A DNA stretch of 64,000 nt from Acorus gramineus. Taxonomy: Eukaryota; Streptophyta; Magnoliopsida; Acorales; Acoraceae. This document shows, in pieces, positions 13,401 to 25,396 of this stretch; positions within the stretch are counted from its first letter, which is position 1; every line of letters starts with the position of its first letter. Where the stretch lies: the NCBI GenBank assembly GCA_030737835.1, contig CM060848.1, positions 5,917,267 to 5,981,266 on the forward strand. Direction: 5' to 3'. The position numbers were made by a program, and so were the translations under genes. The notes under the pieces are model-generated. The model saw only the letters and a program-made list of their open reading frames with translations. It was not told the DNA's origin and searched no databases.

Positions 13401-15978
13401 AACTTAAATGCTTTGGTAAAATTTGAAATATTTAATCAATTAATCTATGAGATGACAATTCGAATTGTGAAATTATCTTTAACCTAAAATATATTACATT
13501 TTCAATTATCAATTTTCTCCCTTCTGCCATCCATCATTTTTATCTTATTATCTTTTCAACATGGAGCACCAATGGTTACGGTTTTACAAAGCTCAAATTG
13601 GTTAACATAAAACTATCTTTAAGCAAAACCTGAACCTAACCCAAGCTCAACCCAAATCCATCCCAACCTGAACCCAACCCAAACCTGAACAAACCCCATG
13701 GGTTGAGTTCAGGTTGACCCCTTCAAGTTTTGAGCTAGGGTAGGATTGGGTTTGGGTTGGCCTCCAACTCCGGATTGGGTTGAACGTCTACCCAACCCAA
13801 CCAGCCCGAGATGCAACCCTACACCTAGGTCCCGCTTAATCATACTTTTAGAACACTGCTAAAGGCATCCATGTGTTGCATATAATTGCAGAACTTAACT
13901 ATGTGCAGGGCAATGCTATTCAGAGTAACCTCATTGAACTCCCTCATTGATTGCCTAGTGTGCCTCGTAATTACCTAGTACAAAAAAAAACATGACCACA
14001 GGATCAACAAAGAACACAAAACTCACTATGCCCCTTCATCAAATATCATGATTTCCTTCTGCTCATCTTCAGAAACAAGACAGTACTTAGAGGCCCATAT
14101 ATTGGTGTTCCACTTCCAGCATAAATTTAGTTAGGGAAAGTATCCCACGCACAGTCTTCAACAGAAACATCAATTCCAACTTCTCTACAAACCTTACATG
14201 CTATTGCTAAAGCTCAGTTCACTGTGAAAAACATGAATTTGTGCATCGGATCCTTTGATCAGGTTTCTGAGAAACTGATCCCCATCAATCTGATGTTTAG
14301 CACTATGGCTTGGACATGGGAAAGGTTTTGTCATGAAATGGCATACAATGACATTAATATGGATCATGTAAGGATATGATACAGAAATCCAGTATCTGAC
14401 CCCTATGTACCACAGCCGCCCCCCCCCCCCCCCCCCCCAAAAAAAAAAAAAAACCATATATACTCCATCCAAAGAATGCAAAGAAGGGATAGAAAAAAAC
14501 AAAAAGAAGTCTCAAAATAAACTTTTTTAGAAAACGGAAGCGCACAAAGAAAAACTATTTGTAATGAATCATTGTCCTATCAGCATCCTTCTCAAGCATT
14601 TGCCTGGCTTTAGTGAAAATCTTTAGCTCACTTCCTCCTATTCAAAAAATATCATTGGATGATAGTATCAAAGTTTAATTTAACTGATTTCAAACATATA
14701 TTGTTCTATTAACTAATTTTTAATGAACTAACTATTCTACATCCAAGAATTTATATGACATATTAGTACTGTACACTCAGGATAGTGAGAGAAAATATCT
14801 TCTTAAAAAAAAATTTACATGTTCTTAATTACATGATTCTATTAACAGGCTTTCCAAACAGTATATTTACATGAGAGATATGATATATTAGCACTGAACA
14901 CCAAGGATTGTGGGAAAAATCATGATTTTCATGTTCAATGATCAGAAATTGAGATATCGGTCCATGAAGAAATGTGTATCACAGCAATTCATCCATAACA
15001 AAGCTTGCCCAACCAAGATGTGATATGCAATACTTGTCTTCATTTTATTTTTTTATTTTTTTTTCGCATGTTTTGTTTCGAAGCATTTACAATCAATACA
15101 AGTGCCCTAAAAAGAATCAATCAAACAAAATCAGGGAATCATGGGTTGTCATTATATTGGAAGATTGCACAAGATTTGACCTGCAACGTTTGAGAAGGAA
15201 TCTGATCTTTTCCGCACTGATGATCCGAATATAAAGACAGGGAGCCATCCAAAGAGTTGTGGAAAACACAATCCTTTCGCTGCACATTTAAAGCCTGCTC
15301 GACCAAATGCTCCAACCGTCTTTCAGGGACCATGACTGCAGGAGGAAGTAATTTCTGTACTTCCTCCAGAAGATTCAAACGTCCATTCTGGCTTACCATC
15401 TCCTTGCAAGAAAATCCAAACATTCCATTCTGAGAAGAACAAACAACGTAACTTGAAAGTTCACGTAGCTTCTTAGCATCAATGCAAATCGGAGTAATCT
15501 CATGACGCAGTGTGTTCAAAGCATCCATCACCCTCTTATTCCCCAAAAGTTCTAAGAATTTCTGTTGGAATATCAAGAAGGATGCGGATTTCAAGGCATT
15601 TTCATCCACTATACCAATCTTCGTCAATGTGGCCACACTTTCATCCCATTTTCCACCAAGAACTTGGTCTCTAAATAAATTTACCTCCAACGGGTGTAAG
15701 TTAATTCCCGACTCTTGTTCTAGAAGTGCTCCACTTTTTTCATAACCGAGAGAATAAAGGGCCTTCGTTATGATTCTTACAAAATCAACTTTCTCGATCT
15801 CTCCATTGGGCCCAATAAACTCTTTAGACTCTGGGGTGGGTACGGATTTGGCCATCCTACCACCCAGACCGTTAAGGACAAGCTCTGTACAAGTTGAAGT
15901 GTTTGTGAGGCCCCCCAAGTCTCCCAAAGACACTTTCACACGTTTTGAGACTGGTTCATTGTTTTCTACACCTCCCAT
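7442..15978 (-). CDS. WDR26: WDR26-type LisH-CTLH-WD40 protein (four coding exons)
   Basis: Coding exons on the minus strand are 15978-15181, 11848-11747, 9327-8698 and 7660-7442. All junctions are GT-AG and phase 0, giving 582 residues. A LisH motif (about residues 63-95) and a CTLH region (about 99-160) precede WD40 repeats that begin at residue 267. The repeats show the usual WD endings (IIWE, VRRWD, CMWD, IHLW, RIWG) and GH starts. The insert GHKRSR before the last repeats is typical of plant WDR26. Family knowledge: WDR26/GID7 proteins are scaffold or substrate-receptor subunits of the CTLH/GID ubiquitin ligase, acting in cytosol and nucleus; in Arabidopsis the homologue (about 590 aa) is linked to stress and hormone signalling. 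The length and all domains look intact. Introns 1 and 3 carry hAT-like elements. Confidence 0.93.
8140..8578. mobile_element. hAT-like non-autonomous element in WDR26 intron 3
   Basis: The left end TAGGGCTGGTAAACGAACCA and the reverse complement of the right end TAGGGGTGGTAAACGAGCCG are clear terminal inverted repeats. The interior is non-coding and filled with GCTCGGCTCG/CGAGCCGAGC words. The flanking 8-mers CGTTTTGG and CTTTTGGG agree at 6 of 8 positions, fitting an aged hAT-type 8-bp duplication. It sits within the intron between coding exons 3 and 4 without touching splice sites. Confidence 0.7.
11420..11519. repeat. Imperfect tandem duplication in WDR26 intron 2
   Basis: The phrase TTTTATGGGAATTTTGTGG followed by an AATGG-rich tail occurs twice, near 11423 and 11473, about 50 bp apart. 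It is intronic and non-coding. Confidence 0.6.
12628..13965. repeat. Composite repeat block in WDR26 intron 1
   Basis: The outer ends GTTCTGAAAAGCACTAGGC (12635) and its inverted counterpart GCTTTTTAGAACACC (13010) suggest a small element of about 390 bp. Sequence from about 12993 to 13130 (GCTTAATC, then TTTAGAACACNGC, then CCTCATTGAACTCC) is repeated at about 13828-13965. The hAT-like element at 13209-13821 lies between the two copies, so this is a nested cluster. A related GCTTAATCCCACATTTTAAAACA end occurs near 42215. No coding content. Confidence 0.5.
13209..13821. mobile_element. hAT-like non-autonomous element (GGGTTG family)
   Basis: The left end TAGGAGTGCAACTTGGGACG and the reverse complement of the right end TAGGGTTGCATCTCGGGCTG form terminal inverted repeats. 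The interior is non-coding and dominated by CAACCCAA/GGGTTGGG words. The flanks CGCCTAGA and CACCTAGG match at 6 of 8 positions, again fitting an old 8-bp hAT-type duplication. It lies in WDR26 intron 1, nested in another repeat. Confidence 0.65.
14419..14453. repeat. C20-A15 homopolymer junction
   Basis: Twenty C residues (14419-14438) are followed directly by fifteen A residues, within WDR26 intron 1. Length may be affected by sequencing error. Confidence 0.8.
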
Positions 15979-17345
15979 GAAATGGTAGATTCAGCCCATA
16001 TCTATTTTAAATTGGCAGAAATTTGGAAGCAGATTTGAAGAAAATTTCTCTTTGGTGGTCAATACACGAGGAATCAATGTGCTATTTCAAAACTTCTCTT
16101 TCAGATGTAAACTAATCAACAGCAATTAATCTGAAATTCCTGCAAAGTGCATCAAACAAAGTTCAGCCATATCATCAAAAGTGCAATTGCAGAAGCTTAA
16201 GGTAATTTAAAAAAAAAACATACAACCCACATAAGTATTACGCAAAATTTACATACAAATAAAAGACCAGATTATAACTATCTTCCTTATAAAGACTCAA
16301 ATTCCATACTAAATTCTTAATTTCAATTGAGGCCACTACAGCATGCAAGGAAATGCAAGCAAAAGTGACACTTTTATTGATGGTAATATATACTTTACAG
16401 AAAAGGCTCAAATGATCAAGAAACTATGATGTTTATAAATATGGAAAAAAAGGGAAAGAACACCAATTACTAATTAATCCTGATATTCCCTTTTTCCACC
16501 TAAATTTTTTTTTTCACCCAACATTGACCTCAACAGAAGCAATGCAAGAAGGATTCAATGGAAGTTCAAAAGGAGATATAAAAAGTATCCTCTCAAAATT
16601 TACGTGGCACCAATGCCTAAAGTAGATGAACAAACTCACCACACCACAATTGTTCCTGTACACTAACAAATAACATGCCATTCATCTAACCATCTAAAAA
16701 CATAAAAAGTCTCTATTTTCGTCACAACATAAATAGAAGAATTATGGATGACCAATCCCAAAAACATATCCACATAACCATTAATAATAAAATCAACGTA
16801 CATAAGAACATAAAAATAAAAAATGGTAATTTGTATATGTTATAAAGGGTAACTGAGATCCACAACCCCCAAAACAAAATTTCAAGAAACAGACCACATA
16901 TTATAACCCCACAAAAACAAATCAATAAAACAATTACCCACCAAAAAAATATCAAAATTAGATAAAATCAACACAAAAATAACTTGCAAAGATGCCCAAC
17001 AATGGAGATTCCATGGATCTTAGGCAGGTCAAAGAAAATCCAACCAAACCCCTAAAATCCCCCAAAACCTATAAAAAAATTAAAAAAAAAATCACGACCC
17101 AGATGCCCAATCAGCCGAATTCACAAGACCCATATGGAGAATCCTCCGCGAGAAAAATAAAAAAAACAAATTTTTAGATACCCAATTATAAAAAAAACAA
17201 TAATAAAACACACAAGAACATAAAACAAGAAAGAAAATAAGAGAGGCAATGAACCCACAACCCACGAGAGTAAGATCGCCCCCTTCTCTATACCTCCATG
17301 GAAATTGTTGACAATTCTTGCCTCGGAAAGTGTGGAAGACAATAA
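15979..17345 (-). promoter_or_regulatory. Probable 5' leader (with intron) of the WDR26-type gene
   Basis: Inference only. On the minus strand a CT-rich stretch at about 17370-17340 leads to TTTCCATGGAG followed by a GTATAG donor near 17293. A plausible acceptor (TTTAAAATAG) lies about 30 bp upstream of the start ATG. This would give a short leader exon and a leader intron of about 1.3 kb. No other coding sequence is evident. The interval is otherwise AT-rich. Confidence 0.35.
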
Positions 17346-17694
17346 AAAAGAGAAAGAGAGGGAGAGGGTTGTTGTGATTGTGATAGCATGTGAGGATGGG
17401 TAAAATAGGGGGACTCTGTTGTTTGATTATATAATGATTTTATCGCTGGGTGAAGGGAAGATTAAAGGGGAGAGGAATTAATGGCAAGAAGTGGGAGATG
17501 TACGCGGAGGAAACTAAAGAGAAAGTTGATTGAGATATTATTTTATTTTATTTTTTAATTTTTGGTAGAAGAAGGAGCATGCATTACTACTGTATGTGAA
17601 GGGCTGCAACTTAGTCAGGTCAACTCAAATTTAACACATTGAATCTAATTTGTAAAATGTTAAACTCAGTTACATTCATCAATCAAAACTTCAA

Positions 17695-17840
17695 TCTCAT
17701 ATATTTTTATTTATTTTTAAATAGTAAATATCATTTAATTAAATATATGTTTTAATAAAAAAATATATATCGTTCCGTTTCGAATTAAATGAACCCATTT
17801 TTAGCCGGTGTAAGAAAATATTTAATGCGGTATCGTGTGA
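17695..17840. repeat. Dispersed repeat R1, copy 2 (shortened)
   Basis: This carries the R1 landmarks AAATAGTAAATATCATTTAAT and ATATATCGTTCCGTTTCGAA followed by the GTGTAAGAAAATA phrase. The 3' part of the repeat is missing compared with copies 1, 3 and 4. Confidence 0.55.
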
Positions 17841-18265
17841 CACCCGACCCATTGATAGCCTAAAAGCTCAACAGTCCCAAAAGACCAATAGATTAGTTGA
17901 GAGTGAGGGTAAGGTGTTTAGTGTCTCATCATCTAATGGAAGAATACAGTATGTGCTCATAACACAGCTCTTACACATTATAAAGCGTTTTAAAGCTTTG
18001 AGCCTACTAAAAGGCAAAAACGAATAATTTTTTGTTGTGTAAGTCTGAAACATTACAGTATTCAGCTCAGATCAATGGACCCAACCCTTACCTGATTACT
18101 AATACCCAATGTGAAATAAATCTATATCATTCATATCATTTTAATTAATCTAACTCATTCATTCTATTTGCACATATATGATCTATCTCTCACATAAAAA
18201 AAAAAAACCCATTCACCCCATTTCAACCCTCCTTTTCTCGCTATTAACATAAAAACTAAAAGTTT
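17841..18265. other. Gene-free stretch with possible repeat fragment
   Basis: It begins with GTGTGACACCCGACCC, which resembles the kind of end found on plant repeats, but no partner copy or coding frame is found. Confidence 0.3.
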
Positions 18266-18269
18266 TTTT

Positions 18270-19170
18270 TGTTTTAAGTGTACGTAAATATGTCTATTTA
18301 TAGATCGATCACTTCCTTCTTCATATTCCTTTTTAATTTATCATTTCAACCTCCGATTTCATTTTTAGTCCATCCGCTAAACTTCCGTCCATATGCCGTT
18401 ACTTTGTGAAAAGTGATTTTTATTTTGAATATCTGTAAACTATGTTATTTATTGATCCGTCTCTCCCTTCTTCATATTTCATTTTAAGTATCCAATTTCA
18501 AATGTTTTTTTTCATTAGTCCATGGCCAAATGTCTATATCATTTTGTAAGTATTTTGATTTTTTAAACTTGTATATAAAATGTTTGATGAAATATCTAAA
18601 CCGAAACTGTATTTGCATTGTTAGGTGTTCAATGATAATTTCAGTGTTATTTAACATTGCATACGCCCACCCAATCCGAGATTACATTCGGTCTTTCCTG
18701 TCTAATTATGATTGAATACATTAGTAAAAGAATAATGATTAGATAAGCAAATTTTGAAGATTTTTTCATTATTAAAGTTTAATTTAAATTATTTTTTCTT
18801 GGTTCAAAATTGTGATATATTAAATTAGATATGTTGAGTGTGTTTTGAATTTTAAATTTTAAAAATTAAATGCCATTAAAAAATTTATATACAACCAATA
18901 AAAAAATTATTTTGCATAGTTTTAAATTTTTATTTAGTAAAAGTTTTATTTTGCATGACAAATTAAAACCATACAAAATAAAAATCATACATACATTTTG
19001 TACACAAGTTTTAAATATTAAAATACTTACAAAATCATACATATATTTTGTCTAGAGACTAATAAAAAAAACATTTGAAGTTGGAGACTTGAAATGAAAT
19101 ATGAAAAAGGAATGGACTGATCACTAAATAACATAGTTTATAAGAATTTAAAAATAAAAAGATTTCCACA
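18270..19170. mobile_element. Fold-back element with about 150-bp inverted arms
   Basis: The left arm at about 18410-18565 (AAACTATGTTATTTATTGATC, CTTCATATTTCATTTTAAG, TTTTGTAAGTATTTT) is matched in inverted order at about 18990-19165. A more diverged direct copy of the arm precedes it at about 18270-18400. The loop of some 430 bp is AT-rich and non-coding. This is most simply a fold-back type DNA element; no target duplication was identified. Confidence 0.6.
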
Positions 19171-19394
19171 CAAAAAGATCACTAAAAACATCAATGGCTT
19201 CTTCCCCCTCTTCTTCCAAGAACAATCAATAACAAGGGTTTTCTCTCTCCCTCTCTCTCCCAACAATTGCAAGGGCTCTCTCTATCTCTCTCTCCCTCCA
19301 ATGGGTTTTGGCTTCCATTGATTCGTAGCTTCCCCATTTTGCTCTTCTAGACAACGAAAGAAAATAAACATCAATGGCTTCTCCACCACCCCCA

Positions 19395-20005
19395 CCCCCC
19401 CCCCCCCCCTTTCTTCCAAAAACAACAAAGTCTCTCTCTAATAGGTTTTGGGTTTAATTGATTCATAGACTTTATCCAAAATTCGGGTACTCAGGTTGGG
19501 TTCAAGTTGCATAGATTATACTACGGATTGAGTTCGAGTTAGGGTCACTGTGTTGAAATTCAGATTGTGCCATATACGGGTTAAACACTTTGAGCCCAAC
19601 CCAATCCAACCCACCCGAGTTGTAGTCATAAAGATACTAATATTTTTTGGATAATTGACATGTTTAAATATGAACATTCATTTGAGTAACCAAATGATAT
19701 ATCAAAGAGATTCATTTGATATTAAAATTGAAATTTTAAAACTCATTCTCTTTTTAATACGTCATATATAGAAAATTTAATAGTAATATAAAATATCACA
19801 ACTATAATTATTCATTGGGTTCAGGTTGAACAGAACTCAACCCCCCCCCCCCCGAGTTGCAGTCATTCATATACGGATATTTTTGGATAATTGACATATT
19901 TAAATATAAACACTAATTTTTGTAACCAAGTGATATATTAGAGAGATTTGATATTAAAATTGAGATTTCAAGACTTATATAATTTAATATATCATATAAA
20001 ATAGG
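19395..20005. repeat. R2 repeats, two tandem copies, with GGGTTG-type debris
   Basis: R2 copies run at about 19650-19800 and 19870-20005, each preceded by a CGAGTTGNAGTCAT phrase, so the unit repeats about every 240 bp. The preceding 19470-19630 segment has GGGTTC/CAACCC words like the 13209-13821 element. Poly-C runs lie at 19395-19409 and 19841-19853. Confidence 0.5.
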
Positions 20006-20009
20006 AGAA

Positions 20010-21980
20010 ATTAATTAGAGGTCCTCCCAGCCACCCCTCTATTATTTTTAGGTCCCTGAACTTTTTGAAGATATTTCTGGGTCCCTAATTTTCAATCCCA
20101 TTATTTCTAAGTCAAAACTAACGCTTTCCGTCGGATGCCTCCATTAGCATACCAAAAATACCCCTTTAACAATCAAATTTTCCATAAAACATCCAAAACC
20201 CATTGTTTCTCTTTCACACCGACTTTTCCTCTCATTCTTCTTCCCCAATCATCCAAAACCTTCTCTTCAAAACCCTAGAAGAACCCACCAATGGCTGATC
20301 CACCCAAAATGATGCATTCGAAATCCTAAATCGAACCTAGAAATCCACGACGACAATGATTAACACCGTCAAACACTTTCCAATGATAAAGGTGACAAAG
20401 GAGGAACCACAAGACGCACGCTACCAACTTCGAAACCCTAAACCAACGGCGGCGACGGCAGTGGCGGCGGCGAGGAGGGGATGGAACCACAAGGACTCCC
20501 CATTGTAAGCTTTCTTAATCCATTTTGATGTTTTGATATGGCTTCTGATTACCTTGTTTGAAATGAAGAAGGAATCACTTCAAACATCGAAGGCTTCCAT
20601 CGAAGGAAACAGATGTAAACATTTCTTTGTATTTCACTTGTTGATTTTGTGAAATGTATGTTGTTATGTACTTGTACATTCTTAATTAATCTGGGTACAT
20701 GGTTAATTAATCTGGGTACATTTTTAATCTATCAGGGTACATTGTTATCATGCATGTATATGTTAATTGTGAGTTTCATGTTTAATTGTTGAATGTTTAT
20801 CAGATACATAGAGTTTATTAACCATTTTATACTCCATGAGATTTTCCTAGTCTTAAACAATGATAACCCCTGTTTAATATTGGGATTAGCAATACCACAT
20901 GGATGAAGTAATACTTAAATAGAAATTCACACTTAAAAAGTTTTCCTTTTCATATAATCGATAGGCCTAGGCAAGGATGTTCCCCCCTCTTTAACCATAC
21001 ACATTAATAATGGATAGATATCCCATAAAATCAGTACAATTTATTTGCTATTATATATATTGTGAGCATATATAGTGATCTTGTCCTAGATCACCCCCAC
21101 TAGTATAAGTCACATCTTTTAACAAAAGATGGGGTGTTTTGCCATCTTGTCAATTATATAATATGGCTATGCATGTGTATCAGTATAAGTTATATATATG
21201 TTTATGAGATATGTATGTTTATCTTTTGTTTATCAGATATAATATATTAGATAGAATATGTTTATCAAATACATAGATTTATAGCTATGCACATTGTTAT
21301 TGTTAATTAATCTAGGCGCATTGTTAATTAATCTGGATACATAGTTACAAATTTATATTAGGGCAAGTAGCTACAATGAGGTATATTAGGGCTGAAACTA
21401 GGCTTCACTAGGACTAATTTAATCACTCTTGTCCAAAAAAAGAATTCATCCTAACATGTAGTCCAACCCATAGATTCTACGTAAAGAAAAACTCCTAATA
21501 CAAATTTCTTGGGTGTCAATAGAAAGAAAATGAGAATGAATATTCATTGTCATTGTCCTTCAATTGTACACTAAAAAAATTATATTTAAAATCATTTATC
21601 CTTGTATTCATTGTTGAATAGTTCAGATAAATTTTTTTTTTCACGTAAGCTGTCGAAACTAGATTCTTGTGATGGAGAAATCCTATTTTTAAACCAGAGT
21701 TATCCAACTCATTTTTAATTTAACATTTTTCAAAAGAAAAATGTCTTTATTTTTAGAAGACTAATAATCAGTCTTATAATCAGGTTTGGTTGCACTTATA
21801 ATCAGTGTTTATCCAGCTTAAAGTTGAAAATCTGCCTTAAGCTCATTTGGTTCGTCGTCAGATAAGCACCCATTTAAAACCTCATTCAGTCATTTTAACC
21901 CAGAAATTTTCAGCCCACGTTACCACACTTAAAAACTCGGCAAATGCATTCAAAGATTTGTCCCGTCTGTGCAAAGATTA
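20010..21980. other. Gene-free sequence with repeat remnants
   Basis: The first 200 bp (AGGTCCCTGAACTTTT, TTTCTAAGTCAAAACTAACG) look like one end of an old DNA element, but no matching second end was found. A short GC-rich patch at about 20430-20500 has no usable frame. The remainder is AT-rich with repeated TTAATTAATCTGGGTACAT phrases near 20685-20710 and 21300-21330. Confidence 0.4.
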
Positions 21981-21989
21981 CAATACCCC

Positions 21990-22356
21990 TATAAAAGTTT
22001 GGTATTTACATAGGGTATTTAAATCAACATTTCAATGAAGACAGCCTTCTCTCTCCTCCATTTTTCTGCGCCGAAAACAGCCCTCTCGAGCTGTCGAAAA
22101 CCAAAAACACCCTGGACAGAGGAACCCTAATATATGATCCTGTTTGAGTTGTCCAAAACCAAAAACATGGATGATTAAACCAGAGATCACATATCTCCTT
22201 CGAGAAGACCATGATGTTCGTCGACTGATGCTACACTCTGATCTCATGAAACGCGAGGATACACTCTGATCTCCCTCTCACTGTCTCCAACAAACCGTCC
22301 GACACTCCGATCTGCTTCATAGCCTCTTTGGATCTCCTCCCCAGCCAACGATCTAG
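21990..22356 (+). promoter_or_regulatory. Candidate promoter, leader exon and splice donor of an unidentified host gene
   Basis: A TATAAAA box at 21990-21996 is followed about 30 bp later by a C/T-rich segment (22025-22350) with the composition of a plant 5' UTR. It ends CAACGATCTAG followed by a GTAAAA donor at 22357. Short in-frame ATGs inside it lead nowhere. This could be the first, non-coding exon of a gene whose later exons lie beyond the MULE insertions; the open exon at 32391-32600 is the only downstream candidate seen. Inference only. Confidence 0.35.
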
Positions 22357-23704
22357 GTAAAACCCACCAAATCTCCTCCGTTCATGTATTTCTTCAAATC
22401 TGTCAATGAAAATCTGTTTAGGGTTTCATGGAAATGAATAGGGAGCGTCGGCTGAAATGTGTGTTTTTTTTCTATTGTGGCTAGATCAGATTTGGAAGTA
22501 GGTGATTGATTGCTTTTTTAGTGCAAAACCTAATTTTTTGAAGTGGGATTGTCTGTAGATTATGATTTTATTGATTGGTGATGCATGGATTTGTGGTACT
22601 ATATCTATGTTTCCAGGTCCTATGGGGATGAATCTATTGCTTTTTCTTTAAAAAAAATATGATATTGTTTGTTGATCTTTGAAAAAGTTTATCTTCATTG
22701 GGAATTCCAGTAGAGTATGCAAATGAGGTTCAATCTCTATATTCCTCCCTCTGTTTATAAAGCTCTTTGCAAAATGTTCTTGCATTTCTCATATGGTATT
22801 AATGATTCAAACCTAATCTTTAGTGTTTATGTATATTGTATGCTTTAATAGGATTATTAAATGCACATACCAAGTTCTATTTATATGATATCTTTTTAGG
22901 ATACAAAAATTAACTTTTAAAATATCTCTTGAGTGCCAATAGACAACCAACCATGATAACCAGACATGAGAGGAGACTCTCATCACTCATGTGATGGAAA
23001 ATTTGATCTATATTTGAACCCAACGCATTCATGTTAAATATGTATTTGACATATGTTTTGTAGCCCTTTTATAGCTGGATAGATAGTTACAAAAAGCCTA
23101 AAAAGTGTTGTTGATAGGCAACCCAAAGTAATGCCTGGAGAAGTATTTAAATAAAAGACATTATCTGAGGAACTCGATCCCAAGGAAGTTCCTCTTACTC
23201 AATTGACATCAAATTTAAGGGCGATGGGCCCTCACCTCTTCTACCTTTTTATATTTACAATAAAAAAAATGTTGAATTACCTAGCAAAAAAATTAGATGT
23301 TTAGTTGAGTTTTTAGATTTTTTAGCTCATCTGTACCAAATGGGAGAGGTTGGGAGAAGTTGGAATAGGGTCAGGGCTAAACTAGGTGCTCCTAATGACC
23401 TGAGTAGAAGGGCTTGAGCTAGGCTTGACCAACCACCTCACAAGGGTGGTTGGTCAAACCATCTCTACATAATTTTCAAGTGCTTAATCATATGGGTTCA
23501 TTATATTATTGTGTAGCATGTGAGCATGATATATCATTATAGTTATGGCATTTTCAACACTTAAAAGTATGAATGACGCCAATGCACCAAAAAACAAAGA
23601 GTTATGGCATTGTTTATGTTGTTAGCCCAAAGTATATGACATATGTGAATAGTGCTTTTAACGTGTCAATGGAAATTTACATGATTGCATAATAATTTTA
23701 TTTA
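22357..23704. other. Gene-free stretch, possible intron
   Basis: AT-rich sequence with no supported exon. If the leader at 21990-22356 is real, this is the first part of its intron. Confidence 0.35.
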
Positions 23705-24619
23705 GGGTTAAAGACATTTAAGTCCCTACAAACATGAAAAAACCCATATAAGTCCCTATTAAAATTGGGACAGACGTACGAGTCCCTGAAAACTCAGAAA
23801 AACCCAATTATCATCCCTGAGTTAAATTTTCATCCAAACTTAACGGAATATTCTCAGAATATTCAATCACATATAATTGTATAGACATTGAAGTCCTTAT
23901 AAACAGTCATAAAGACAAATTAGTCCCTACAAAAGACAAAATTGCCCCTGAAAGATTTTTACATTTAATTTGATAAACATTATAAATAATCGTAAAGACA
24001 AAATGGTCCCTATAAAAGACCAAAATGCCCCTGAAAAATGCATTCTACCGATTAAAATATTAGTTTTACATCCAAATTGTGATCTTCAGGTGGAGTGTGA
24101 TTGATAGGATAGAAGATGAAAAAATAAATAAAAAAATTATATTATTTGTCTTTATGATTGCTTATAAGGACTGCAATTTTTACACAATTAAATGTAAAAA
24201 TCCTTCAGGGGTATTTTTGTCTTTTACAGGGACCAATTTGGCTTTACGATTGTTTATAAATACTGTAATGTCTATTCAATTAAATGTAAAAGTCTTTCAG
24301 GAACAATTTTGTCTTTTGCGGGGATTAATTTTCTTTATGATTATTTATAGGGACAGTAATGTGTACACAATTTTAGGGACAATTTTATCTTTTGCAGGGA
24401 TTAATTTGTCTTTATGACTGTTTATAAGGACTTCAATGTCAACACAATTATATGTGATGGAATATTATAGGAATATTCCGTTAAGTTTGGATGAAATTTT
24501 AACTTAGGGATAATAATTGCGTTTTTTTGAGTTTTCAGGGACTTGTACGTCTGTCCCAATTTTAATAGGGACTTATATGGGTTTTCTCATGTTTGTAGGG
24601 ACTTAGATGTCTTTAACCC
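23705..24619. mobile_element. Long-TIR MULE-like element, non-autonomous
   Basis: The ends GGGTTAAAGACATTTAAGTC and (reverse complement) GGGTTAAAGACATCTAAGTC begin inverted repeats that stay alignable for about 240 bp of a 915-bp element. That makes it nearly a complete fold-back. The flanking 9-mers TTTTATTTA and TTTATTTTA agree at 7 of 9 positions, fitting an aged MULE-type duplication. The interior repeats AAAGACAAATTAGTCCCT-like phrases and encodes nothing recognisable. Confidence 0.75.
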
Positions 24620-25024
24620 TTTATTTTATTGTTGTGACTGTTTGTTATTGCTTTTATACAAGATTGCATTGTGAGAATTAAAGGAGCTGAAAGTTTAGAT
24701 GATCCTATTAAATGATACAAAATCATGGCCGATCTGCTATTGAAGCCTGATAAATTCTTGCCATAGCAGCAGGCCATAACCAAATAAATAAACAAAGAAT
24801 AGGTGTTTTGAATGATTATATACACCAACATATATGGCATGCTATAAACTCTCTTAAAATGTGTATTGGGGAGGTTATAGATTACTGTTTGCCTTGTATA
24901 CACACAATGTAAATGTAGTTTTAAAAAAACTAAACTGTTTGTTATTGCTTTTCTATATCTAAGGACAAATGTTTAATATATATTCTTAAATATTTTACCT
25001 ATCTATCCACTTGTATAAGTTAAA

Positions 25025-25290
25025 GGGTAATTAACATTTTTAGCCCCTGAAAATTCAATATTTACAAAAATAGCCCCCCCACCCGAATATTTGCAAAAAC
25101 TAGCCCCGGGCATTTTACACTGGAGACGGATTATATATAATCCGTCTCCAGTGTTGCAACACTAAAACATCAAAACTGGAGACGGCATATATATAAGCCG
25201 TCCCCTGGAGACGGCATATATATATGCCGTCTCCTGGAGACGGTATATATATATACCGTCTCCAGGGACGGCATATATATATGCCGTCCC
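25025..25290. repeat. Left terminal inverted repeat and five palindromes
   Basis: The terminal repeat covers 25025-25154. Palindromes lie at 25122-25149, 25178-25204, 25207-25234, 25236-25263 and 25265-25290. Each has arms close to GGAGACGG and CCGTCTCC around a 10-12 bp A/T centre (ATTATATATAAT or CATATATATATG types). The first is inside the terminal repeat; the others are separated by only 1-30 bp. Confidence 0.9.
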
Positions 25291-25396
25291 CGCTGCCAAG
25301 CCCTAAAACACCAAATTTTCACCCTTTTGTCCCTCTTTCACCCACCCACCCGTTGCCAACCCCGAAAAATCATCAAAAACAAGTTTGAATCCGAAG

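Noticed and set aside
14194-14545. Minus-strand frames with Gly and Phe runs
   Set aside because: Created by the C20-A15 homopolymer junction in an intron.
16722-17342. Trp/Phe/Ile-rich minus-strand frames
   Set aside because: AT-rich leader-intron sequence; hydrophobic bias reflects T-richness, with no domain.
25122-25290. CRISPR-like array of 28-bp units
   Set aside because: Units are palindromes with no spacers of regular length, lie inside a MULE end in plant DNA, and have no cas genes.
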